Below, one piece after another: positions 1 through 6,146 of a stretch of DNA of 8,356 nucleotides. Within the stretch, counting starts at the first letter, position 1; each line of letters opens with the position of its first letter. This DNA is from Candidatus Gerdarchaeota archaeon (GTDB lineage Archaea > Asgardarchaeota > Heimdallarchaeia > JABLTI01): assembly GCA_016840945.1 (NCBI GenBank), contig JAEORJ010000145.1, forward strand, positions 1 to 8,356. Direction: 5' to 3'. Both the position numbers and the translations under genes were made by a program. The notes under the pieces are model-generated. The model had not been told where the DNA came from. It was given only the letters and a program-made list of their open reading frames with translations, and did no database searches.

Positions 1-1
1 A

Positions 2-430
2 CCAAGAGTAGCTCCACCCTCATCCCCTAAAAGTAGGTTAATAGCTTTAATATTATGTATTTTTATTGGCTTTTTAGGTGCACATAGATTTTATGTAAAT
101 AAAATTGGCACAGGGGTATTATATTTATGTACTGAAGGTTTATTTGGAATTGGCGTTTTAGTAGATTTTATAATGATTCTCGTAGGAAGCTTTACTGATG
201 ATGCTGGTTTGCCATTAGTAGAATGGGATGGGTACAAACCTGCTCCAGTTATGGGTACAACCTATCAACAACCATACCAACAACCCTATCAACAAACATA
301 TGCACAACCACCTCCCTATCCTGCATCTCAGCAACCACAATCTAAAACAAAATATTGCCCAATATGTGGTTCTGCCAATGAATTAGCCTCTACCTATTGT
401 AGCAGTTGTGGTTCAGCACTTGAATCATAA
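2..430 (+). CDS. TM2-domain membrane protein with Gln/Pro-rich linker and C-terminal zinc ribbon (5' partial)
   Basis: The reading frame is open from base 2, so the true start lies left of the window and the ATG at 173 is internal. Visible residues 1-142. Residues 13-26 form a first membrane helix, followed by the TM2-domain signature GAHRFY (27-32) and the turn KIGTG. A second helix follows at about 40-60 (LFGIGVLVDFIMIL), then the family's typical post-helix tail with FTDDAG and W. Known TM2 proteins are small two-helix membrane proteins of poorly defined function. After the domain comes a low-complexity YQQP-type linker, then a zinc ribbon with CPIC and CSSC pairs (nucleotides 356-409). 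The layout suggests a membrane anchor presenting a zinc ribbon on a flexible tether, probably cytoplasmic; partners are unknown. Its stop is followed at once by a T-rich terminator. Domain identity is confident; function is not. Confidence 0.88.
   Translation, partial: PRVAPPSSPKSRLIALILCIFIGFLGAHRFYVNKIGTGVLYLCTEGLFGIGVLVDFIMILVGSFTDDAGLPLVEWDGYKPAPVMGTTYQQPYQQPYQQTYAQPPPYPASQQPQSKTKYCPICGSANELASTYCSSCGSALES
263..310 (+). repeat. Coding tandem repeat, YQQP type
   Basis: Four 12-base units in the TM2 gene encode YQQP, YQQP, YQQT and YAQP. Synonymous differences between units (for example cct/cca/ccc and tat/tac) show it is an old protein-level repeat, not a recent DNA duplication. It forms a disordered linker between the membrane domain and the zinc ribbon. 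Confidence 0.75.
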
Positions 431-449
431 TTTTTGCTTTATTTTTTTT
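431..449 (+). terminator. T-rich terminator of the TM2 gene
   Basis: Directly after the TAA stop the plus strand reads TTTTTGCTTTA followed by eight T. There is no stem-loop, which fits archaeal termination on T tracts. It lies between convergent genes and its end overlaps the stop codon of the minus-strand zinc-ribbon gene. Confidence 0.6.
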
Positions 450-699
450 ATTTCCACTTTTCTTTATCCCATTTTGTATAAGCATAATTTCTTTTACGTG
501 GTATCTTGATTACTTCCGCACAATTTGGGCAATAGAGAAAAATCCACATTTCATTTATTTCCTTCAATTTAAAAGCTTTGAAATTTTGGCAAGCTATACA
601 TAACCTTAGGATTTTCATTTGTTGTTCAGCTTCCAAAAGACCTTCATTTGGAATAGGTTTATTTTTGAACCAAGGTATGTAGGTGTGATGACTACTCAT
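448..699 (-). CDS. Small zinc-ribbon protein, function unknown
   Basis: An 83-residue protein with two cysteine pairs, CIAC (residues 34-37) and CPNC (57-60), spaced by 19 residues: a classic zinc-ribbon arrangement. The strand between the pairs holds hydrophobic and aromatic residues (MWIFLY), and the C-terminus is basic (KIPRKRNY...KWDKEKWK), which could contact nucleic acid or protein. I chose the ATG at 697-699. The frame also extends to a TTG at 721-723, adding eight residues, but neither start has a convincing Shine-Dalgarno, so a leaderless transcript is possible. The gene is convergent with the TM2 gene, and its 5' side is divergent from the M28 peptidase gene. I do not recognise a specific family. 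It could be a small regulator or an RNA-associated ribbon protein, but nothing here decides. Confidence 0.65.
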   Translation of the reverse strand: MSSHHTYIPWFKNKPIPNEGLLEAEQQMKILRLCIACQNFKAFKLKEINEMWIFLYCPNCAEVIKIPRKRNYAYTKWDKEKWK

Positions 700-839
700 A
701 ATCAAAGATTTCTTAATGATCAAAAAAAGGACTTTCTGGAGAGATTATTGAAAGTAAAAAATACTTAACACACTTCGACAAATTTTTAATTAATAAAAAG
801 AATTTTTCCTTTATCTTATTGTTGCGAGGAACATGACTT
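700..839. promoter_or_regulatory. Divergent intergenic region between zinc-ribbon and M28 genes
   Basis: This 140-base AT-rich gap should hold the promoters of both flanking genes. The stretch TTTTTAATTAATAAAAAG (783-800) is a TATA-like candidate that could serve either strand. No strong palindrome or RNA-like structure was seen. The exact promoter elements are not certain. Confidence 0.35.
826..830 (+). promoter_or_regulatory. Shine-Dalgarno GAGGA that decides a TTG start
   Basis: GAGGA lies nine bases before the TTG at 840, a normal spacing, but only two bases before an out-of-frame ATG at 833. In the peptidase frame a TGA at 834-836 excludes any earlier start, and the next ATG is residue 46, inside the conserved fold. 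TTG at 840 is therefore the best start. Confidence 0.6.
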
Positions 840-2027
840 TTGAGCTTAAAGTCTTACTTAAATCAAGTTAATATAGAAAAATTATATCAGCATTTGCTCT
901 ACATAGAAGGTGTTAAACATCCTCTAGATAATCCCGAATTATTAGATGAAGTTGGTAATTATCTTCGATGGATAATGGATAATCTTGGTTTAGAAACAAA
1001 AGAACATGTTTTTCGAGTAGATGGTTTTGATTTTAATTTTAGGAATATCGAAGGTCTGATCGATAATGGTTCTGAAAAGGAAATACTTGTAACGTCACAT
1101 TATGATACCATGAATGTTTCCCCTGGAGTGAATGATAATGGATCAGGTGTTGCAGGGATGTTGGAAATTGCTCGATTGTTGGCAAATACAAATCTTAAAT
1201 ATAATATTCGGTTTATTGGTTTTACCTTAGAGGAATGCCATCCCACTCGAGAACGAACATTTAGGAAATTAATGATAGATTCAAAGCTTATAGATGAGGA
1301 GCTTCGATTTACTTCTTATCATACTATTAAGCTCCTTAATAAAATAGATGAATTAAGAGAAGAAGCTATTATTCAAGGAAAGAGTATTACTGAAGCTTGG
1401 CAATTTGCTTATAGTAGTGTTAAAAATGAAGCCACAAAAAAAGAGCTTCGATATGTTGAATCTTTAATGAAGCACTATGCAAATATTACAAGGAATAATT
1501 GGATTGGCAAAACCATTTGCGTTGGTAGCTCAGCTTGGGTAAAGGATAATAAGAAATCATTGAATAAAATTGCTGGAGTTATCAACCTTGAGGAAATTGG
1601 TTATTCTACTGAAAATAAATATACACAGAAATATCCCTCTGGTATAGATCCTCAAAAATATCCTTCATATAAAGTCAATTTGAGTGAAATGAAAGGAAAT
1701 TTTGTTGGTATTTTTGCTGATAAGAATTCCAATACGTTAGCTGAAATTTTCTCTCAGCAATGTCAATTAGAATCAATTGATTTACCATTTCATAATTTAG
1801 AAGTGGCTATGGATTTTGAGGAAATCTCATTAAAAGTAATTGATTTATTACGATCTGATCACGCACCATTTTGGCGTGAAGGAATTCCTGCAATTGCAAT
1901 AACAGATACTTTCGAGTTTCGTTATCCGTATTATCATACAGAAGCAGATACTATTGATAATATTAATTTTGATTTTATGAAGAAGATTTGTCAAGCAACT
2001 ATAGCAACGTTGTTCAATTTACTATAA
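840..2027 (+). CDS. M28-family zinc metallopeptidase (aminopeptidase-like) with a long helical insertion
   Basis: A 395-residue protein with no signal peptide, so probably cytoplasmic. M28 enzymes use two zinc ions to remove N-terminal residues or cleave dipeptides. All expected ligands can be seen: H87-x-D89 in SHYDT, D99 in NDNGSG, the catalytic/ligand pair E131-E132 in FTLEE, an acidic residue at E251 in NLEEIGY (Asp or Glu in the family), and H366 in YYHTEADT near the C-terminus. The SDHAPFW segment (339-345) is also typical. Between E132 and the conserved GSSAWV (229-234) lie about 95 residues, mostly charged and helix-forming, where known relatives usually have 10-20. This may be a lid or an oligomerisation module over the active site. 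It starts with TTG (see the Shine-Dalgarno entry). It is transcribed alone and convergent with the next gene. Substrate unknown; catalytic family confident. Confidence 0.9.
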   Translation: MSLKSYLNQVNIEKLYQHLLYIEGVKHPLDNPELLDEVGNYLRWIMDNLGLETKEHVFRVDGFDFNFRNIEGLIDNGSEKEILVTSHYDTMNVSPGVNDNGSGVAGMLEIARLLANTNLKYNIRFIGFTLEECHPTRERTFRKLMIDSKLIDEELRFTSYHTIKLLNKIDELREEAIIQGKSITEAWQFAYSSVKNEATKKELRYVESLMKHYANITRNNWIGKTICVGSSAWVKDNKKSLNKIAGVINLEEIGYSTENKYTQKYPSGIDPQKYPSYKVNLSEMKGNFVGIFADKNSNTLAEIFSQQCQLESIDLPFHNLEVAMDFEEISLKVIDLLRSDHAPFWREGIPAIAITDTFEFRYPYYHTEADTIDNINFDFMKKICQATIATLFNLL

Positions 2028-2030
2028 TCT

Positions 2031-2067
2031 AAAAAGAAAGAAAAAAGGAAGAATAAATTAATTCTTC
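2031..2067 (-). terminator. Stem-loop plus U-tract terminator of the beta-sandwich gene
   Basis: Read on the minus strand, a 7-bp stem GAAGAAT / ATTCTTC (2067-2061 with 2054-2048, loop of 6) overlaps the TAA stop and is followed by CTTTTTTCTTTCTTTTT. That is a good terminator for the minus gene. On the plus strand the same stem is followed only by a pyrimidine-rich stretch, so it would be a weaker stop for the M28 gene. Confidence 0.55.
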
Positions 2068-2801
2068 TTCTTATTCAATTGGTATTTATCTAGCAGATAA
2101 ATTACTAAACATGTTGTTATCATTGATGCAGTAACAAAGAGATACGAAGGACCTGCATTAACACTGAATTCTTTTGTTAAAAAGATATCATCATATTTAG
2201 CTTTAAAGCTAGAATCGAAATTTTGAACTATTAGCTTAATTTGATAATAGCTTAAAGTCGAAGCATTATATAATGTGCCGGTTTCTAAAATATGAGGAAT
2301 ATAGGTGTTTTCTTTATCAGAAATTTTCTCGCTGATACTGAAAAATTTGTCTGCCATTATGGTACCAATTTTATAGACGGGAAAATTACCTAAAGAATCA
2401 AACATAGACCCTGCATCAGATAAATAAAAGGTAAAACCACAAACTATGTCATCTGTACTATTGTAAAAGCTACAACCAATACCTGTAATTCCTTTCATAT
2501 CACTTATAGATAGTTTCGCATCAAAATAACAGTTAAAGTTGGTAAAATTCTTATTAAGAGAATAAGAACAATGTCCTACTTCAGTAAAATCTAATTGAAG
2601 GTAATTATTGTTAACAGAAAACTCAATTTCAGTATTATTACCTCTTAGTTGCCAATCGGACAAGTCATTATCATCAAAAGTTTCTGAAAATATTATATCA
2701 CTTTCTAGAACGGGTTCACAAATAACCAAGTAACTTAGATTAGCTAATCCCAAAATTACTCCCATAATAAAAATAAGTCTCATTAATTCTTTCCTTATCA
2801 T
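2058..2801 (-). CDS. Secreted membrane-anchored beta-sandwich (LamG/jelly-roll-like) protein
   Basis: A 247-residue protein. Residues 8-27 are a hydrophobic signal or anchor after a basic start (MIRKELMR). Residues 36-210 form a strand-rich ectodomain opening with FSETFDDNDLSDW, an opening common in concanavalin/LamG-like jelly-roll domains. A second hydrophobic helix (about 218-237) is followed by a lysine-rich tail, giving an outside domain and a cytoplasmic C-terminus. Four cysteines in the domain (C78, C91, C110, C121) could form two disulfides, and sequons at N55, N85, N114 and N179 fit archaeal surface glycosylation. ATG at 2801 is supported by GAGAGGT ten bases upstream. It is divergent from the DUF362 gene, another ectoprotein. 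A sugar- or surface-binding role is inference from the fold guess only. Confidence 0.7.
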   Translation of the reverse strand: MIRKELMRLIFIMGVILGLANLSYLVICEPVLESDIIFSETFDDNDLSDWQLRGNNTEIEFSVNNNYLQLDFTEVGHCSYSLNKNFTNFNCYFDAKLSISDMKGITGIGCSFYNSTDDIVCGFTFYLSDAGSMFDSLGNFPVYKIGTIMADKFFSISEKISDKENTYIPHILETGTLYNASTLSYYQIKLIVQNFDSSFKAKYDDIFLTKEFSVNAGPSYLFVTASMITTCLVIYLLDKYQLNKKKN

Positions 2802-2959
2802 TTTTTTATCAACCTCTCAATTGATAATTGAATGATATAACACAATTACCTCTTTTAATATTATTATTTAAAGAAAAATGATGAAATCTCAATTATTGAA
2901 ATAATCTTAGAAACTAAAGTAAAAAGCTATTTAGTATCAGAATCCTATTAATTTTCAAG
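2802..2959. promoter_or_regulatory. Divergent promoter region with two TCAAT/ATTGA palindromes
   Basis: This 158-base AT-rich gap separates divergent genes for two surface proteins. It holds TCAATTGATAATTGA (2817-2831, arms of 6 with a 3-base centre) and TCAATTATTGA (2889-2899, arms of 5 around one base), the same half-site twice, 72 bases apart. A TTTAAA box at 2867-2872 lies between them and could act as TATA core in either direction. The first palindrome abuts the Shine-Dalgarno of the minus gene. Operator function is inference; such AT-rich palindromes also arise by chance. Confidence 0.35.
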
Positions 2960-4612
2960 ATGAAGATTTCTGTGATAGAAACTCAAGAAGCACCAATGGT
3001 TTGTAAAAAAACTGGCAAAATTTACCAAAAAGACTCTAAAAAAGCGATTAAACGAAGTCTGTTGGTTTTCATAGTTTTGAATCTATTATGGTTAATTTTT
3101 CGAACTGGTACAAAACCATCACGGATTGTTTATCCTTGTCAACAAGCAGCAATAAAAAATATCGGTTTAGCTCTAGGTTCCTTAATACCAATTTTATCTC
3201 TTACTGCCTTTTTTTTAGATAAAAATGAGTGGAAAAATCATTTGAAAAAACTAGTTCTTCTATTATTAATTTTCACTCCGATAAGTAGTGGTTTATTATT
3301 ACAGCAATCATCATCAGGTAGTGAGGTTGAGCTTGTTATAAATCCGCTTGAATCAAATGAGATTTACTCAACAGATATTTTTGTTGTTAATGGAAAAGAT
3401 GTTGCTCATATTAAGAATTTAATTGATCTTATGGGATCAAATGGATTGCTTTTTTATCAATCAGAAAATCAGAGTTCTAATCAAGGACCTACTGGTTTGA
3501 TTTCAGCTAATGATGTGGTGTTGCTTAAAATAAATTGTCAGTGGTCAGAACGAGGGGGGACAAACACAGATGTTGTTAGGGAAATGATTCAAGCGATAAT
3601 TTCTCATCCAGATGGTTTTAATGGTGAAATAATTGTTGCTGATAATGGTCAAGGTAGAGGTTCTATGGATTGGAGTCAAACAAATGCTGAAGATAAAGTA
3701 CAATCAACTCAAGATGTAATCAATTCATTCTCAGATTCATATAACATTTCTACTTATCTCTGGGATACAATTTATGATATACAGGTGGATGAATTTTCAG
3801 CAGGTGATATGAATGACGGTTATTTTGTTTATGATTTGGCTGATTCTGAAACAGAAATCATTCCATCCTATCCAAAATTCACTACTCCTTTTGGTACCAA
3901 AGTTAGTTTTAAACATGGTATTTGGAATGGCACAGATTATGAGCAAAAATTGAAGGTAATCAATATGCCTGTCTTAAAATCTCATAGTAGTTATGGAGTA
4001 ACTGCTACTTTAAAACATTACATGGGTGTTCAAACACAAAAATTAGCTAATGGTCATAGTACTATTGATACTGGGGGAATGGGTACTCTCATGGTTGAAT
4101 TTGGTATTCCAACATTAAACATTATTGATGCTATTTGGATCAATGCTAATCCAGAAACATCGCGTTTTGTAGGACCAGGAACAAGTTATAGTGCTGCTAC
4201 TAGAGTGAATATTTTAATCGCTGGTCTTGATCCTATTGCATTAGATTATTGGTCTGCTAAACATATTCTTATGCCAGCTGCCAAGCTACTTGGTTATTCA
4301 GATGTTTACAGTTTGGATCCCACAAGTACCAAATCTACAGGTTTAGAAGAAGCTTTTGGTGTTTGGTTAAATTATACGAAAGCAGAACTAATCAGAGGAG
4401 GATACAACGTAACATCAAATGAACAAAATATCAATGTTTATGCAAACTCCCTTGTGTTAGATATAGAAGTAGTGAAAAATAATCATTTGGGGTTATGGTT
4501 GGGTATAAGTGGTTCAATTATGACATTTGTTGCTGTAGTAATTTTTGTAAGTGTAAAGATTGTGAGAAAAAGAAGAACAATCCATAAAGAAATGCATTCA
4601 GATAAAAGCTAA
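2960..4612 (+). CDS. Membrane-anchored DUF362 protein with large extracytoplasmic domain
   Basis: A 550-residue protein. Hydrophobic helices at about 32-49, 67-86 and 96-115 precede the domain and one at 511-534 follows it. Positive charges (KKAIKR, NHLKK, VRKRR) place the N- and C-termini inside and the domain outside. Between helices 1 and 2 is KPSRIVYPCQQAA (52-64), a segment I know from other DUF362 proteins. The DUF362 domain (PF04015) spans about 184-440: DVVLLKIN with TNTDVVREMI, then EIIVADNGQGRG, then VINMPVLKSH (333-342) with the GVTATLKHYMGV segment, NIIDAIW, and ILIAGLDPIALDYWSAK. Several sequons (N262, N323, N471, N483) fit an exposed location. There is no ferredoxin-type cysteine cluster, which some DUF362 proteins have. 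The family is uncharacterised, so no reaction is assigned. No clear Shine-Dalgarno precedes ATG 2960; M13 is an alternative start. The next gene follows after 51 bases with no T tract between. Confidence 0.87.
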   Translation: MKISVIETQEAPMVCKKTGKIYQKDSKKAIKRSLLVFIVLNLLWLIFRTGTKPSRIVYPCQQAAIKNIGLALGSLIPILSLTAFFLDKNEWKNHLKKLVLLLLIFTPISSGLLLQQSSSGSEVELVINPLESNEIYSTDIFVVNGKDVAHIKNLIDLMGSNGLLFYQSENQSSNQGPTGLISANDVVLLKINCQWSERGGTNTDVVREMIQAIISHPDGFNGEIIVADNGQGRGSMDWSQTNAEDKVQSTQDVINSFSDSYNISTYLWDTIYDIQVDEFSAGDMNDGYFVYDLADSETEIIPSYPKFTTPFGTKVSFKHGIWNGTDYEQKLKVINMPVLKSHSSYGVTATLKHYMGVQTQKLANGHSTIDTGGMGTLMVEFGIPTLNIIDAIWINANPETSRFVGPGTSYSAATRVNILIAGLDPIALDYWSAKHILMPAAKLLGYSDVYSLDPTSTKSTGLEEAFGVWLNYTKAELIRGGYNVTSNEQNINVYANSLVLDIEVVKNNHLGLWLGISGSIMTFVAVVIFVSVKIVRKRRTIHKEMHSDKS

Positions 4613-4644
4613 TATGTTAAAAAATTGAAGAATAACTAGCAATT

Positions 4645-4654
4645 TACTCGAGTA
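4645..4654. repeat. Perfect 10-bp palindrome TACTCGAGTA
   Basis: It sits in the 51-base gap between the DUF362 gene and the 155-residue gene, ending nine bases before the latter's ATG. It could be a binding site or a small hairpin affecting the downstream start, but may be chance. Confidence 0.25.
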
Positions 4655-4663
4655 GAGACACAG

Positions 4664-5131
4664 ATGTCAAGTGAAGAACTTTTCAAATTAACCCCAATGA
4701 AACCTGAATACAAAGGAGCAAAAATAGAAGGCTATCTCTATACTTTTGGAGGTTATACAAATCCGGAAGGTGAACTTCGTCTAGCTACACAATACCTTCA
4801 GGATAGAATTACTATTAGGCAAAATAAGGAATTCTTAATAACTGATCCATTAGGAAATTTTTGGGAAAATGCTGTAATAAGGATTCAACTTAAAGGAGTT
4901 AAAATCCCAAATGATAATTTACTAAAATTAAAAATCAAGATTAAAACTCCTGAGAAAAATGTCGTGCAATTCTATTTTGGTGTTCAAAAAATCAAAGAAG
5001 ATCAGATTGAAGGAGTTAGAACCATTGAAATGGAATTAGAACCATTAAAAGGTGATAATTATCTTCATATTAGAACAATAAAAAATGGATCTATTTTACA
5101 TTTTTATGAAATAGTTGGGTATCTCATATAA
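4664..5131 (+). CDS. Hypothetical 155-residue protein, strand-rich
   Basis: I do not recognise this protein. It has no signal peptide, membrane helix, cysteine or recognisable motif, and should be a soluble cytoplasmic protein. The sequence alternates polar and hydrophobic residues in many short stretches (AVIRIQLKGVKI, LLKLKIKIKT, VVQFYFGVQKI, GSILHFYEIVGYLI), which suggests an all-beta fold such as a sandwich or barrel. There are many glycines and paired acidic/basic residues. It starts at ATG 4664, 51 bases after the DUF362 gene, with no terminator-like T tract in between and only a weak Shine-Dalgarno, so cotranscription is likely. It ends 10 bases before the convergent UbiA gene. Length and codon use look like a genuine gene. 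Confidence 0.65.
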   Translation: MSSEELFKLTPMKPEYKGAKIEGYLYTFGGYTNPEGELRLATQYLQDRITIRQNKEFLITDPLGNFWENAVIRIQLKGVKIPNDNLLKLKIKIKTPEKNVVQFYFGVQKIKEDQIEGVRTIEMELEPLKGDNYLHIRTIKNGSILHFYEIVGYLI

Positions 5132-5148
5132 TCTTTTCTTCTTATATT
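5132..5148 (+). terminator. T-rich terminator after the 155-residue gene
   Basis: The plus strand reads TCTTTTCTTCTTATATT right after the TAA stop, without a hairpin, as in archaeal T-tract termination. It runs into the stop codon of the convergent UbiA gene. Confidence 0.45.
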
Positions 5149-6083
5149 CCTAGCATAATGAAGAATCCTAATACTTCAATCCCAATACACATGGTTACCA
5201 TATTGAAAATTAACAAATCTGTCTTCCATTCTCGTTTCCATAATAGGATAAAAGTTACAATTGCTAAAAGCAATGAAGCTAAAATTGTTGTTAGAAAAAC
5301 CCCGATATTTAAATTATAAACAAAATAAACAGTTGTTATTATCACTTCAATTAGAAGGATACCTAACCAATACAATATTGTTGAAATTTTCTTTCCTAAG
5401 AAGACTGAAAAATTACGGTTATTATGTTGAATATCCAAATCTAAATCTGGAAGTTCATTGGCAATATGAGCTGGTAAACTGACGAATATTAATATAGGGA
5501 TCATCCATAATTGGCGGTATTCAAATCCACCAAAAGTAATCCAAGTATACACTGGGATTAATGGAAATCCTATAACATAAGGTAAAATGCTAATAGGCCG
5601 ATGCTTTGCATACAAATTATAAAAAATACCAATTAAATTAGCTCCTTGAATAAAGAGAATGCCCCAAAAACCAGTTATTGACCAAACACCTACAATAACA
5701 GAAAAGGTCGTGAATAAAACATAACATAAGATAGCAAACCAAAAAGTAAAAGTTTCGCTAACCCACCCATCAATTATTGCTTTAGATTTATTATATAATT
5801 GATCAATCTTACGATCTATGTAATCATTTTGTATACCGCAAAAAGCTTCCTGGAAGAAAATTGTTAGAGTAAAGAAAATAATCGCTCCAATAGAAATAAG
5901 TCCTGAGGATATATCTTGGAATAATTGAGCAAAAGTTCCAGTTCCTTTCAACGTAAGTAGTGCTATGAAAAAACCAATTGTTGTAACAGTAACAACTGGT
6001 AGGAAATGCATTAATCGAAATGCTCCAACAAAACCTTTGAGAAATTTGAATCTGTCTGCTTTTTCAGATATTACTTCTGACAT
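5142..6083 (-). CDS. UbiA-family prenyltransferase (polytopic membrane protein)
   Basis: A 313-residue protein with about eight or nine hydrophobic segments. UbiA enzymes move a prenyl chain from a prenyl diphosphate to an aromatic, sugar-lipid or other acceptor in the membrane. The first Mg-diphosphate motif is N86-D87-x-x-D90-x-x-x-D94 in QNDYIDRKID. The second is the acidic cluster D213, D215, D217 in ANELPDLDLD, followed by NNRNFSVFLGKK, matching the usual short motif before the xxVxLG segment. After the first motif most archaeal DGGGP synthases have an N-R-P...SG-type stretch; here it is NKSKAIIDGWVS, so the acceptor may differ. Candidates are ether-lipid (DGGGP), quinone or heme-related prenylation; sequence alone does not choose. 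ATG 6083 has only a weak AGAAG upstream. It lies 63 bases after the QueG-like gene on the same strand. Confidence 0.87.
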   Translation of the reverse strand: MSEVISEKADRFKFLKGFVGAFRLMHFLPVVTVTTIGFFIALLTLKGTGTFAQLFQDISSGLISIGAIIFFTLTIFFQEAFCGIQNDYIDRKIDQLYNKSKAIIDGWVSETFTFWFAILCYVLFTTFSVIVGVWSITGFWGILFIQGANLIGIFYNLYAKHRPISILPYVIGFPLIPVYTWITFGGFEYRQLWMIPILIFVSLPAHIANELPDLDLDIQHNNRNFSVFLGKKISTILYWLGILLIEVIITTVYFVYNLNIGVFLTTILASLLLAIVTFILLWKREWKTDLLIFNMVTMCIGIEVLGFFIMLGI

Positions 6084-6105
6084 TTTCTTCTATTTCTCTA
6101 TTAAG

Positions 6106-6125
6106 AATAAAAAAATAAATATTTT
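6106..6125 (-). promoter_or_regulatory. T-rich tract: terminator of QueG-like gene and/or UbiA promoter
   Basis: In the 63-base gap the minus strand reads AAAATATTTATTTTTTTATT. It sits 22 bases after the QueG-like stop and 22 before the UbiA start. The seven-T run could end the upstream transcript, and the AATATTTA part could serve as a TATA-like element. The two readings cannot be separated by eye. Confidence 0.35.
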
Positions 6126-6146
6126 GCTAAAACGACTTCACTTATT

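Noticed and set aside
173..430. Start of the TM2 gene at ATG 173
   Set aside because: The conserved TM2 signature lies upstream in the same open frame, so this ATG is internal.
2712..2725. Possible lipobox ending at Cys28 of the beta-sandwich protein
   Set aside because: The residue before Cys is Ile, not Gly, Ala or Ser, so lipoprotein processing is unlikely.
2878..2904. Nine-codon frame starting ATGATG in the divergent promoter region
   Set aside because: Too short, no Shine-Dalgarno, and not placed to act as a leader peptide with an attenuator.
5261..5482. Open frame of 73 codons on the plus strand
   Set aside because: It lies wholly antisense to the UbiA gene, which has strong motifs, and its product has no recognisable feature.
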